Of a stretch of 64,000 nucleotides of DNA, positions 9,614-17,837 are shown one piece after another (within the stretch, counting starts at the first letter, position 1; every line of letters starts with the position of its first letter). The notes under the pieces are model-generated. The model did no database searches, was not told where the DNA came from, and saw only the letters and a list, made by a program, of their open reading frames with translations. Made by a program: the position numbers and the translations under genes. Source of the stretch: Streptomyces sp. PT12 (GTDB lineage Bacteria; Actinomycetota; Actinomycetes; Streptomycetales; Streptomycetaceae); NCBI RefSeq assembly GCF_003311645.1, contig NZ_QEST01000105.1, forward strand, positions 57,714 to 121,713. The letters are read 5' to 3'.

Positions 9614-11237
9614 GGGCGAACTCCGCCTCGTACTCGGAGCGGATGGCATCGCCGCCCTGGTTGCGCCAGTCGCGCACGGCGTCGTCCCAGTCGGACACGG
9701 GCTTGTTGCCCCGCATGATCTGGTTGAGTGTGTCCTGCATGAGCCGCTGGATGACGCCCTTCTTGGTGGTGTCGGTGTCGGAGTAGAGGCCGGATCCCGC
9801 GCTGCGCACGAGCCCGGGCACGACGCGTTCCTGGTAGGCGTGCTGGGCGCGGACGCGCGTCTCGTCGCCGGGGCCGAGGAACGGCGGCCCGTCGGTGAGG
9901 TATTCGAGCGGGAGCCTGGTCTGGGTCTCGCCCGCGCCTGTGAGGGTGGGGACGCCGTTCTCGAAGGTGAAGTGCTCTCCTTCGACGCCATAGGTGCGGA
10001 AGAGGTGTTCCTCCGTGCCGAAGGGCGCGGCGAGCCAGTTGGCGAGGGAGAGCAGCTGCTCGACGCGCCGGGCGTCGTCGGTCTTCTTGAGCGCGGTGAG
10101 GGCGAAGGTGGCGCCGCCCGCGAAGTGCGCGGCGTCGCCGCCGCCTTCGTAGGCCGGGGCGACCACGGCGCCCACGGAGATGTCGTAGGTGCGGGTGAGC
10201 AGGTCCCAGGCGGCGGCGCCGTCGCGGTTCAGCGCGGTCTTCCCGGTGCCGAACCAGATGCGCGGGTCGGACGTGGCGGCGAACGAGTCGGGGTGGAAGA
10301 CGCCGTCGCGCACCAGGCGGGCGAGGTCGTCGGCGGCCTGCTTGGCCTCCTCCGTCTCGAACCACGACGTGAACTCCCCGCCCTGCTCGCCCCATTCGTT
10401 GGGCGCGCCCAGCATCTGCATGAGGAACGCCCAGGTGGACAGCGGCCCGGCGGAGCCGAAGCCGAGCGCCCAGTGGCCCGCGCGCTCGTCGGTGAGGCCC
10501 GCGCACAGCTCGGCGAACTCGGCGAAGTCGGCGGGCTCGGGGTTGAGTCCGCGCTCCTCGATGAGGTCGGCGCGGCACAGCATGATGTTGCCGACCGAGG
10601 GGCGGGGCGTGGGGAGGGCGTAGATGCCGCCGTTGTAGACGCAGGTGCGCCAGGACTCGGTGGGGATGTTCGCGAGGAAGGGGTACCTGCGCACGGCGTC
10701 GCCGGACACGTGCTCGGTGAGGTCGGTGAACTGGGCCTTCAGAAGCTGGGCGCGCTGCGGCTGGTCGAGGCGGATCTCCACCAGGTCGGGCAGGTCGCCG
10801 CCCGCCAGCACGGCCGAGAGGCGCTGCATGTAGCTGGAGTCGGGCACCATGTTGAGGCTCAGCTCGGTGCCGAGGCGCTCGTTGAGTGCCTGCCAGAAGG
10901 GATTGTCCCCCACGGCGGGCGGCACGGGGTCGAAGATGTTGACAAGCGCGGTGATCCCCTCGCCCCCGCTGCCGGGGTCGCCCTCGATGCCGCGCACGGG
11001 CGTCGGATAGGCGAAGTACCCGGCGAGCACGCCGTCCTGGGAGGCCGGGAGGTCGGGTGTAACGCCGGTGAAGGGGATGTGCTCGGGGAGCGTGACCGCG
11101 CGGTTGGCGGCCCCCTGGGCCGAGGAGTCGGCCCCGCCGTCACCGCAGCCCGTCAGCAGCGGGAGGGAGGCGGTGGCGAGTGCCGCCCCCGAGGCACTCG
11201 CGAGGAAACGGCGGCGGCTCATGGGTCCGATGGTCAC
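9603..11237 (-). CDS. ABC importer solute-binding lipoprotein
   Basis: A carbohydrate-type extracellular solute-binding protein of 544 residues. The GTG start at 11237 is chosen because AAGGGG lies eight bases upstream; the ATG 15 bases further in (11222) has no good site. The N-terminus has a twin-arginine motif (SRRRFLASASG) and the lipobox LLTGC with the lipidated cysteine at residue 31, so it is a Tat-exported lipoprotein on the outer face of the membrane. The long size and the AFLMQMLGAPNEWGE and WFGTGKTALNRDG segments fit the LplA/YtcQ-like binding proteins that pair with LplB- and YtcP-like permeases. Those permeases are encoded on the divergent arm at 14226 and 15679. No ATPase gene is present, so it likely uses a shared MsiK-type ATPase, as is usual in Streptomyces. 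Confidence 0.87.
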   Translation of the reverse strand: MTIGPMSRRRFLASASGAALATASLPLLTGCGDGGADSSAQGAANRAVTLPEHIPFTGVTPDLPASQDGVLAGYFAYPTPVRGIEGDPGSGGEGITALVNIFDPVPPAVGDNPFWQALNERLGTELSLNMVPDSSYMQRLSAVLAGGDLPDLVEIRLDQPQRAQLLKAQFTDLTEHVSGDAVRRYPFLANIPTESWRTCVYNGGIYALPTPRPSVGNIMLCRADLIEERGLNPEPADFAEFAELCAGLTDERAGHWALGFGSAGPLSTWAFLMQMLGAPNEWGEQGGEFTSWFETEEAKQAADDLARLVRDGVFHPDSFAATSDPRIWFGTGKTALNRDGAAAWDLLTRTYDISVGAVVAPAYEGGGDAAHFAGGATFALTALKKTDDARRVEQLLSLANWLAAPFGTEEHLFRTYGVEGEHFTFENGVPTLTGAGETQTRLPLEYLTDGPPFLGPGDETRVRAQHAYQERVVPGLVRSAGSGLYSDTDTTKKGVIQRLMQDTLNQIMRGNKPVSDWDDAVRDWRNQGGDAIRSEYEAEFARAN

Positions 11238-11512
11238 GGCGGAACCCCTTCCTGCGATTGCTAATATCGGTGATAGGGGCGCGACTTGATGGGGTGCACA
11301 TCTGGCGCCGGTTGCCGTTGAAGCTAGCCGACGGCCACGGTGATGCGTCAAGATGCGTGCGCCGCCTGATTTTCCAGGGGATTACGCTCAGGTATCGAGC
11401 CATCGGGAATTAGCGATATCACTGGTGGACGCGGGCAGGATGCCGATGCTATGAATATCCCCCAGCCCATCAGCCGACCGTGCCCAACAGCCATTCATGT
11501 GGAGGGACATCG
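11238..11512. promoter_or_regulatory. Divergent promoter region of the oxidoreductase/importer island
   Basis: This 275-base gap separates the minus-strand binding-protein operon from the plus-strand oxidoreductase-LacI-permease arm. It is less GC-rich than its surroundings. Two palindromic elements stand out. One is TATC-GGT-GATA at 11265-11275. The other is AGCGATATCACT at 11412-11423, which has one mismatched pair. Such short symmetric sites are plausible operators for the LacI regulator encoded at 13159. The ribosome-binding site GGAGGG of the downstream gene is at 11501-11506. Confidence 0.55.
11412..11423. promoter_or_regulatory. Candidate operator, AGCGATATCACT palindrome
   Basis: A 12-base near-palindrome with a perfect GATATC core and one mismatched flanking pair. 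It sits about 90 bases upstream of the third oxidoreductase gene, in the divergent promoter region of an island that has its own LacI regulator. Function is inferred only from position and symmetry. Confidence 0.35.
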
Positions 11513-13102
11513 ATGCCCGCAGGGGAAGCGCTCGCAGGACTCCGCCACTGGCACCCGCCGGGCGCCGAGGGCGCACAGCCCGGACAATCCCCGCTCGTCG
11601 AGGCCGATCTCGTCGTCTACGGCGGTACGTCGGGCGGGGTCACCGCCGCCGTGCGCGCCGCTCGCGCGGGCCTGTCCGTGGTGCTCGCCGTCTTCGGCGA
11701 CCACGTCGGCGGCATGACCACGGGCGGCCTCGGCCTCACCGACACCGGCCACCCCGACTCCGTCGGCGGCCTCGCCCGCGCCTTCTACGACCAGGTGGCC
11801 CGGCACTACGGATCACCCGCGCCGCGCTGGGACTTCGAGCCGCACGTGGCCGAGGGCATCCACGAGCGCTGGCTCGCCGACGCGGGCGTCGAGGTCCGCC
11901 GCCGCCAGCACCTCGACGCCATCACCCTGACGGAGGGCCGGATCGAGGAGCTGCGCGCCGACGACGGCACCCGCTACCGCGCGCCCTGGTTCGTCGACGC
12001 GTCCTACGAGGGCGACCTGATGGCCGCCGCGGGCGTCACCTACACCACGGGCAGGGAGCCCGCCACGGCCTACGGCGAGACGCTGGCAGGCGTCCAGCCG
12101 AGCACCAACCACCAGTTCCGCTTCCCCGTCGACCCCTACCGAACGCCCGGCGACCCGACGAGCGGCCTGCTGCCCGGCATCTCACCCGACCCGCACGGCG
12201 AGCCCGGCGAGGGCGACCACCGCATCCAGGCGTACACGTTCCGCCTGTGTGTCACCACCGCGGACGACCGGCTGCCCTTCCCGCGGCCCGATGGCTACGA
12301 CCCCGGCAGGTACGAGCTGCTGCGCCGCCATGTCGAGGCGGGCGGCTACGAGTTGTACGGGCGCACATGCCTGGTCCACTCGGGGCCGCACGGCGAGGTG
12401 TTCGACATGAACAACCACGGCGCGTTCTCCTCCGACCACATCGGCGCGAACTACGACTGGCCCGACGCCGGGCACGCCCGCCGCGAGGAGATCTTCCAGG
12501 ACCATGTCCGCTACCAGGCGGGGCTGTTGTACTTCCTGGCCAACGATCCCGGGCTGCCAGCGGCCGTTCACGAGGAGACGCGCCGATTCGGCCTGTCCCC
12601 ACGGGAGTTCACCGACACCGCGCACTGGCCCCCGCAGCTCTACATCCGCGAGGCCCGCCGCATGGTGGCCGGTTATGTCATCACCCAGGCCGACGGCACG
12701 GCCCGCGCGTCCGCGTCCGACCCGGTCGCGCTCGCCTCCTACGTCATGGACTCGCACAACGCCAAGCGCGTCGTCGTGGACGGCGCCCCGCGCAACGAGG
12801 GCAACGTGCAGCAGAGCGTGACCCGCCCGTTCGGCCTGTCCTACCGCGCGCTCGTGCCGCGCCCCGGCGAGTGCGAGAACCTGCTGGTCGCGGCCGCCGT
12901 CTCGGCCTCCCACGTCGCCTACGCGTCCGTGCGCATGGAGCCCGTCTTCATGATGCTCGGCGAGGCCGCAGGCGCCGCCGCCGCGCTCGCCCACGCCGAG
13001 GGCTGCCCGGTGCAGAAGGTGCCCTACGAGGCGCTGCGCCACGAGCTGCTGGCGGGCGGTGCGATCCTCGACTGGCCACCGCCCGCGGCCGAACGCCCGT
13101 AG
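11513..13102 (+). CDS. FAD-dependent oxidoreductase (FAD_oxidored family), copy 3, cytoplasmic
   Basis: A 529-residue flavoprotein. The ATG at 11513 has GGAGGG seven bases upstream. The FAD-binding motif is LVVYGGTSGGVTAAVRA (~residues 33-50), followed by VGGMTTGGLG, DASYEGDLMAAAGV, LYIREARRMVA and SASHVAYASVRMEP. These blocks match the Tat-exported enzyme at 6330-7934 closely, so the two are paralogues, but this copy has no signal peptide. It is the first gene of the plus-strand arm and is followed after 56 bases by the LacI regulator. A cytoplasmic oxidation of the imported compound, paired with an extracellular one, is the simplest inference. Other family members are poorly characterised, so the substrate cannot be named. 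Confidence 0.83.
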   Translation: MPAGEALAGLRHWHPPGAEGAQPGQSPLVEADLVVYGGTSGGVTAAVRAARAGLSVVLAVFGDHVGGMTTGGLGLTDTGHPDSVGGLARAFYDQVARHYGSPAPRWDFEPHVAEGIHERWLADAGVEVRRRQHLDAITLTEGRIEELRADDGTRYRAPWFVDASYEGDLMAAAGVTYTTGREPATAYGETLAGVQPSTNHQFRFPVDPYRTPGDPTSGLLPGISPDPHGEPGEGDHRIQAYTFRLCVTTADDRLPFPRPDGYDPGRYELLRRHVEAGGYELYGRTCLVHSGPHGEVFDMNNHGAFSSDHIGANYDWPDAGHARREEIFQDHVRYQAGLLYFLANDPGLPAAVHEETRRFGLSPREFTDTAHWPPQLYIREARRMVAGYVITQADGTARASASDPVALASYVMDSHNAKRVVVDGAPRNEGNVQQSVTRPFGLSYRALVPRPGECENLLVAAAVSASHVAYASVRMEPVFMMLGEAAGAAAALAHAEGCPVQKVPYEALRHELLAGGAILDWPPPAAERP

Positions 13103-13158
13103 CCCGCGGCGACGCAACGCAACGCCCGTCCCCACGACGAACGAAGGACCTGTTCACC

Positions 13159-14229
13159 GTGTCATCTCTCCAGGCCAGGGGCCCACGCCAGTCCGATGTC
13201 GCGCGCGAGGCCGGGGTCTCCCAGTCCACCGTGTCGATGGTGCTCGGCGGCGCGGCCGAGCGGCAGCGCATCTCCCCCGAGACCAGGCGCCGCGTCCTGG
13301 AGGCGGCGCGCAAGCTGCGCTACTCCCCCATGGGCGCGGGCCGTTCGGCCGCGGCGCCCCGCGCCACCCGCGGCCTGCTGCTCGGGGTGCACACGTTCGA
13401 GCCCGTCTTTCCCACCAGCACGGGCGACTACTACTTCGAGTTCATGCGGGGCATCGAGGAGCAGGCCGTCGCCGAGGCGTGCAACCTGGTGCTGTTCACG
13501 GCCACCCAGACCGAGGACGGCATCCGCCGCATCTACGACGCCGAAGGGGTCAACGCGCTGCGCCACGCCGTCGGCAGCGTCCTGCTCGGCCACCACGCCG
13601 GGCACGGGGAGCTGGCCCGGCTCGCGCGCGACGGCTACCCGTTCGTCTTCATCGGGCGCCGCGAGGTGCCCGACGCCGACATCGCCTATGTCGGCGGCGA
13701 CTACCGCGCCGCCACCGCGCGCATCGTGGACCAGCTGGTCGCCCAGGGCCACCGCAGGATCGCCTACCTCGGCGAGGAGAAGCGGGACGAGCCGCAGACC
13801 GACCGGTGGGAGGGGTTCAGGGCGGCCCTGGCCCGTTTCGGACTCGACGTTCCCGAGCCCGCGTTCACCGCGCCCGACGCCCTGACCACCCAGTGGCTCG
13901 ACACCGCGCTCGCGGCCGGGACCACCGCCGTGCTCGTCGAGTCCGTCAACCTGGTGCGCGTCCTCGCCGTCATGACCGGCGTCCGCGGCGTCACCATCCC
14001 CCGCGACCTCTCCGTCGTCCTGCTCGTCGACGACCCGGGCGGCCCGGCCGAGCCGCACCCCTGGGCCTGTCTGCGGGTGCCGCGCAACGCCATGGGCCGC
14101 CGCGCCGTGCGCCTGCTGGTCCAGCTCCTCGGCGACCCATCGGGCGACCACGACCGCCAGGTGCTGCTCCCCTGCGAGCACACCCTCACCGGCACGGTCG
14201 CCCCTCCACCCCCAGGGAGCACCCCATGA
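13159..14229 (+). CDS. LacI-family transcriptional regulator of the oxidoreductase/importer island
   Basis: A 356-residue repressor-type protein. The GTG at 13159 has GAAGGA about ten bases upstream. The N-terminal helix-turn-helix is SDVAREAGVSQSTVSMVLGG (~residues 10-30), followed by the hinge helix region RRRVLEAARKLRYSP and a periplasmic-binding-protein-like effector domain to the C-terminus. It overlaps the next permease gene by ATGA. It resembles the second LacI regulator at 17838: both have a FEF/HEF segment followed by GIEE at the same place in the effector domain. Genes of this kind usually repress their own transport operon until a sugar ligand binds, and that is the expected role here. 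Confidence 0.87.
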   Translation: MSSLQARGPRQSDVAREAGVSQSTVSMVLGGAAERQRISPETRRRVLEAARKLRYSPMGAGRSAAAPRATRGLLLGVHTFEPVFPTSTGDYYFEFMRGIEEQAVAEACNLVLFTATQTEDGIRRIYDAEGVNALRHAVGSVLLGHHAGHGELARLARDGYPFVFIGRREVPDADIAYVGGDYRAATARIVDQLVAQGHRRIAYLGEEKRDEPQTDRWEGFRAALARFGLDVPEPAFTAPDALTTQWLDTALAAGTTAVLVESVNLVRVLAVMTGVRGVTIPRDLSVVLLVDDPGGPAEPHPWACLRVPRNAMGRRAVRLLVQLLGDPSGDHDRQVLLPCEHTLTGTVAPPPPGSTP

Positions 14230-15221
14230 GCCTCACCCTGAAGACCCCGAAGAACCGGCCGCCTGGCCCGCCCACCGCGGGCCAGAAGCCGACCGAACGC
14301 GCCGGGCGCCCCGCGGGCCGCCTGGCCCGCATGCGCCGCGACCGGCTGCTCCTCCTCCTGGCCGCGCCCGGCATGGCCGTCATCGTCCTCTTCCACTACC
14401 TGCCGCTGCTCGGCAACGTCACCGCGTTCCAGGACTACCAGCCGTTCCTCGGCATCTCGGGATCCGCGTGGAACGGCTTCGAGAACTTCGAGGTGATCGT
14501 CAACGGCGACCCGGCGTTCCTCAACGCGCTGCGCAACACGCTGCTCATCTCGTTCATCCAGATCGTCCTCGTCTTCCCCATCCCCATCGCGCTGGCCCTG
14601 CTGCTCAACTCCCTGCTCTCCGAGCGGGTCAAGCGCCTGGTCCAATCCGTGCTCTATCTCCCGCACTTCATGTCGTGGGTGATCGTGGTCGCGCTCTTCC
14701 AGAACATGCTCGGCGCGGGCGGGCTGCTCAACACCTGGCTGCGCGACCAGGGTCACGGCACGCTCGACATCATCGGCAACCCCGACCTGTTCGCCATGCT
14801 CATCACCTCCCAGGTCGTGTGGAAGGACGCGGGCTGGGCGATGATCCTCTTCCTCGCCGCGCTCTCCCGCATCGACGCCCAGCTCTACGAGGCGGCGGCC
14901 GTCGACGGCGCGGGGCGCATGCGGCAGACGTGGCATGTCACGCTCCCCGGCATCAAGGGCGTCATCGTGCTCCTGCTGATCCTGCGGCTGAGCGACGCGC
15001 TGACCGTGGGGTTCGAGCAGATCATCCTCCAGCAGCAGGCCGTTGGACTCGAGGGCTCGGAGGTGCTTGACACCTATGTCTACAACCACGGCGTGCTGGG
15101 CGGCGAATGGGGCGTGGCCGCCGCCGTCGGCCTGGTCAAGGGGCTGGTCGCCGTCGTCCTCGTGCTCGGCGCCAACAAGATCGCCCATATCTTCGGAGAG
15201 AGGGGCGTCTACCAGTCTTGA
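14226..15221 (+). CDS. Sugar ABC transporter permease, LplB/YtePtype
   Basis: A 331-residue inner-membrane permease of the CUT1 family. The start overlaps the LacI stop as ATGA. After a basic cytoplasmic tail of about 40 residues there are six hydrophobic segments. The EAA loop reads YEAAAVDGAGRMRQTWHVT. The sequence ends GERGVYQS, as LplB-like permeases normally do. Its partner permease is at 15679, separated by a transposon remnant whose right end begins at this gene's stop codon. The insertion therefore appears not to have removed coding sequence. Together with the lipoprotein at 9603 it would form the importer. Confidence 0.88.
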   Translation: MSLTLKTPKNRPPGPPTAGQKPTERAGRPAGRLARMRRDRLLLLLAAPGMAVIVLFHYLPLLGNVTAFQDYQPFLGISGSAWNGFENFEVIVNGDPAFLNALRNTLLISFIQIVLVFPIPIALALLLNSLLSERVKRLVQSVLYLPHFMSWVIVVALFQNMLGAGGLLNTWLRDQGHGTLDIIGNPDLFAMLITSQVVWKDAGWAMILFLAALSRIDAQLYEAAAVDGAGRMRQTWHVTLPGIKGVIVLLLILRLSDALTVGFEQIILQQQAVGLEGSEVLDTYVYNHGVLGGEWGVAAAVGLVKGLVAVVLVLGANKIAHIFGERGVYQS

Positions 15222-15248
15222 CTTCCTCCCCCGCCTCAAAGGCGGGGG
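15217..15248 (-). mobile_element. Right-end hairpin of an IS200/IS605 (TnpB-type) element
   Basis: Read on the minus strand this is an eight-base perfect stem (GGCGGGGG-like, loop of five) followed by GGGAGGAAGTCAAG. On the plus strand the stem arms are 15228-15235 and 15241-15248, and TTGACTTCCTCCC is at 15218-15230. A GC hairpin next to a GGAGGA-GTCAA end is the usual right terminus of TnpB-type elements in Streptomyces, and the region is also where guide RNAs (omega RNAs) of such elements end. It overlaps the stop codon of the first permease gene. Confidence 0.6.
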
Positions 15249-15610
15249 GTTCCAGCGGTCGCCCGCTGGGGTTCCTGCTTCACCGACGACCGCCCCGTCC
15301 GGGAGGACTCCCGTTGAGCTCTTACACCGTCTCCACAGGCAGACGCCGCCAGCCCGGCGGCCAGGATGGTGCGTGCCGCGTTCACATCGCGGTCATGCGT
15401 GGTGCCGCACTCGCACGTCCACACGCGCAGGCACCGAATCTTCGTCCACGACGCGCCGGATATCGCGCGCGCCAGGAAATGGTTCTTGACCACGGTCCGG
15501 AAGGACAGGTCATCGATCACTACCACTTGGTTCTCGTGGACGAGTCGAGTCGACAGCTTGTGGAGGAAGTCCCGGCGGCGGTCGACGACCCGGTTCTTTC
15601 TGCCCTGCTC
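15236..15610 (-). pseudogene. TnpB (IS605 OrfB-like) remnant
   Basis: The C-terminal part of an RNA-guided nuclease/accessory transposase of the IS200/IS605 group. Recognisable blocks read RRRDFLHKLSTRLVHEN, VVVIDDLSFRTVVKNHFLARAI, then WTCECGTTHDRDVNAARTIL and AAGLAASACGDGV. The first part of the protein is missing upstream of about 15607. Roughly fifty residues between RAI and WTCECG, which normally hold a catalytic acid and the first zinc-ribbon cysteine pair, are also gone. The protein must be inactive. It lies opposite to and between two sugar permease genes. The right-end hairpin is retained just downstream. Confidence 0.75.
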
Positions 15611-15678
15611 CGCGGGAGCCTCGTTTCCTGCCCAGCCTGAAGGCCAGGGTATCCACGAAGGAAGCCTAAGGAAGCCTG

Positions 15679-16554
15679 ATGAACGCCATCGCCACCCCCC
15701 ACCCGGCAGTCCGCGGCCTCAAGGGCATCGTGCTCCTCATCGCGTGCGCGCTCGTCGTGCTGCCCTTCCTCTCTGTCGTCTCCACCAGCCTCGCCGACCC
15801 CGAACAGGTGGCCCAGGCAGGCGGGTTCGTGCTGTGGCCCGAGCACCCGACGCTGGAGGCGTACCGCGCGGTGCTCGCTGGCGACACCGTCACCCAGGCG
15901 CTGCTGGTGTCCACCGGGATCACCGTCGTGGGCACCGTGCTGTCACTCACCTGCACGGCGATGCTGGCCTACGCGCTCTCCAGGCCCGGCTCGTTCGGCG
16001 CCAAGCCCATGCTGCTCACCGTGCTGTTCACGCTGCTGTTCAGCCCCGGGATGATCCCCAGCTATCTCGTGGTCAAGCAGCTCGGCCTGCTCGACTCGTA
16101 CTGGTCACTGATCCTCCCGGTGCTGATCAACGGCTTCAACGTCATCGTGATGCGCGCCTTCTTCATGGACCTGCCGGGCGAACTCATGGACTCCGCCCGC
16201 ATCGACGGCGCGAGCGAGCTGACGATCCTGCTGCGGATCGTTCTCCCGCTGTCCAAGGCCGTCCTCGCGGTCATCGGCCTCTTCTACGCCGTGGCCTACT
16301 GGAACAGCTTCTTCACCGCCCTCCTCTACATGAACGACACCACCAAGTGGCCGCTCCAACTCGTGCTGCGCACCTATGTGGTCAACGGCGCCAACCTCGG
16401 CGGCGACCAGGCGGGCGCCACCGAGGTGCTGCCCCCGCAGCAGTCGCTCCAGATGGCGATCCTGGTGATCAGCATCGTGCCGATCCTGCTCGTCTACCCG
16501 TTCCTGCAACGGCACTTCGCCAAGGGCGTGCTCGTCGGCGCGGTCAAGGGCTGA
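15679..16554 (+). CDS. Sugar ABC transporter permease, YtcP type
   Basis: A 291-residue inner-membrane permease, the second CUT1 component of the importer. GGAAG lies just upstream of the ATG. Six hydrophobic segments are visible. The EAA loop is SARIDGASELTILLRIVLP, and the protein ends HFAKGVLVGAVKG, as is typical of YtcP-like permeases. A long family-specific insert (NGANLGGDQAGATE) precedes the last membrane segments. It is separated from its partner by ~450 bases holding a TnpB remnant, so its expression may depend on read-through. A tandem repeat runs across its stop codon. Confidence 0.88.
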   Translation: MNAIATPHPAVRGLKGIVLLIACALVVLPFLSVVSTSLADPEQVAQAGGFVLWPEHPTLEAYRAVLAGDTVTQALLVSTGITVVGTVLSLTCTAMLAYALSRPGSFGAKPMLLTVLFTLLFSPGMIPSYLVVKQLGLLDSYWSLILPVLINGFNVIVMRAFFMDLPGELMDSARIDGASELTILLRIVLPLSKAVLAVIGLFYAVAYWNSFFTALLYMNDTTKWPLQLVLRTYVVNGANLGGDQAGATEVLPPQQSLQMAILVISIVPILLVYPFLQRHFAKGVLVGAVKG

Positions 16555-16588
16555 GCAGGTCAAGGGCTGAGCAGGTCAAGGGCTGAGC
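16542..16588 (+). repeat. 16-bp tandem repeat across the permease stop codon
   Basis: Three copies of GGTCAAGGGCTGAGCA; the last is 15/16. Each unit carries a TGA in the same frame position, so the gene's own stop has been triplicated. It looks like recent slippage or duplication. Confidence 0.9.
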
Positions 16589-16602
16589 CGCGCGGGAGGG
16601 TT

Positions 16603-16637
16603 GTGTGGAACGCATGGGTCACCCACGCGTTCCACAC
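16603..16637 (+). terminator. Strong hairpin terminator of the importer arm
   Basis: A 35-base inverted repeat with 17-base arms, one mismatch and a single central base. The outer arms are GTGTGGAACGC and GCGTTCCACAC. It lies 48 bases after the permease stop and probably ends the plus-strand operon. Confidence 0.75.
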
Positions 16638-17440
16638 CCCCGATCGGTGCCACGGCGAGGGTGGGACACGTCGCGCGGCGGCGGCACGCTGACGGCATGA
16701 CCCACACCACAACGCCCCACAGCCCCAAGGTCCTTGCCGCCCTCCACCGGCGCTGGCCCGTCATGCTCGCCGTCGGCGTCGTGATCCTGGGCTATCGCGA
16801 CCTGCCCCCCCGGAGGCGGCGGTGGGGCGCGGCGCGGTGACGCCTCGGTGAGCGTGGGCTGTGGGCGACGGCCAATGGCTTGACGTCCTCCCGTTCGCCG
16901 TCCGCCGGCCGCTTCTTTCATGGTGGGTGCGGGTCAGGGCTTGCACCTACCGGAGGGGGGCGTCGGGTGACCGGCCGTCCCGGTAAACGGTCGGTCTCGT
17001 CGCTGGCCGACCGTTCGCCGAACGGACGCAGCCGCGACCGTACGTGGCGGCCGTTTTCCCAGTGGTCGCTTACGGTGGCGCACCCTTCGGGCCTGCCCTG
17101 GCCGCCGCCCTCGTCGTGACCTGCGGACCCGTTGAGCTCAGGTAGCGGGCCGGTCCTTATCCTCCACTCAAGGGATGTCCCGTGCTGTCACGAACAGCAC
17201 GCGGTCTTACAGCGGCAGACTCCACGGAGGGCCCCGCCGCACCGCATCCGCGCCCTGCCGTCGCAACCGGCCACCAACCTGCCGAAGCAGCGCGGGCTCA
17301 GCCCGGAGAGTGGAGCTGTCCAGGACGGCTCGGACGCCGTGATCACAACTGCCACAGCGTGTCATCATCGCAAGGCAAGATCGCCTCGCCTTGAACAAGA
17401 TGGGCGCCCGCGACTGCACGCTCCGTACCGCGATGCCAGC
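16638..17440. other. Gene-poor debris region
   Basis: About 800 bases without a supported gene. A 47-codon frame at 16697-16840 (MTHTTTPHSPKVLAALHRR..., then one hydrophobic segment) may be the start of a truncated membrane protein. A TnpB-type end sequence lies at 16879-16903 and recurs at 21270-21294. A hairpin with eight-base arms (CGTGCTGT/ACAGCACG) is at 17181-17201. Base composition is slightly less extreme than in neighbouring genes. Nothing else was recognised. Confidence 0.45.
16879..16903 (+). repeat. 25-bp direct repeat, left copy (TnpB-type element end)
   Basis: Identical over 25 bases to 21270-21294. The first part, TTGACGTCCTCCC, matches the right-end core of the TnpB remnant at 15218-15230 apart from one base. 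The two copies are in the same orientation and bracket the second LacI gene and the GH3 gene. Confidence 0.8.
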
Positions 17441-17560
17441 TCAAGCTGCGATGTCGGCTTCGGGCTGGAGTGCAGGGCCGAGCAGCAGGCCCCCGTCCAG
17501 GACGAACTCCGAGCCCGTGGCGAAAGATGCCTCCTGGGAGGTGATATCGATCAACAACTC
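17441..17560 (-). pseudogene. Short-chain dehydrogenase, C-terminal remnant
   Basis: The minus strand encodes SQEASFATGSEFVLDGG followed by LLLGPALQPEADIAA and a TGA stop at 17441. ASFxTGxEFxxDGG is the standard end of SDR-family oxidoreductases. Only about 38 residues remain and no upstream part was found, so this is a relic. Confidence 0.6.
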
Positions 17561-17590
17561 AACAGCGAAGGATCCCGGTCGATGGCGTTC

Positions 17591-17630
17591 GACCGCGCCT
17601 GACCGCGCCTGACCGCACCTGACCGCACAT
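17591..17630 (+). repeat. 10-bp tandem repeat
   Basis: Four consecutive units close to GACCGCGCCT: two identical, then GACCGCACCT and GACCGCACAT. It lies in the debris region upstream of the second LacI gene. Confidence 0.85.
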
Positions 17631-17719
17631 GGCCACAGCTGGTGCGGGCGTGCTCGCCCGGCATGGCCGTGGGCCCCTGGGCGCCAGGACAGGCGCGGCG
17701 ACGCTCCACGCAGAGATAA

Positions 17720-17739
17720 AGCGTATCGGGCAATACGCT
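17720..17739. promoter_or_regulatory. Candidate LacI operator upstream of the second LacI gene
   Basis: A perfect inverted repeat, AGCGTAT-N6-ATACGCT, about 100 bases upstream of the regulator start. It is preceded by TAA, giving ATAAAGCGTAT, which matches ATAAAGCGCAT at the operator in front of the GH3 gene (19007). Autoregulation is inferred. Confidence 0.5.
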
Positions 17740-17837
17740 CACAGCGCAGGACCGGCTACGCTGGGGCGTCACCCCTCGCGCATGGCACCCAGGCGGGGCG
17801 CACGGGCGGCCAGAGACAGCCAACGGCAGGGAAGTTC

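Noticed and set aside
17132-17602. A 156-codon plus-strand open frame
   Set aside because: No domain, and the opposite strand holds a recognisable SDR C-terminal remnant across part of it.
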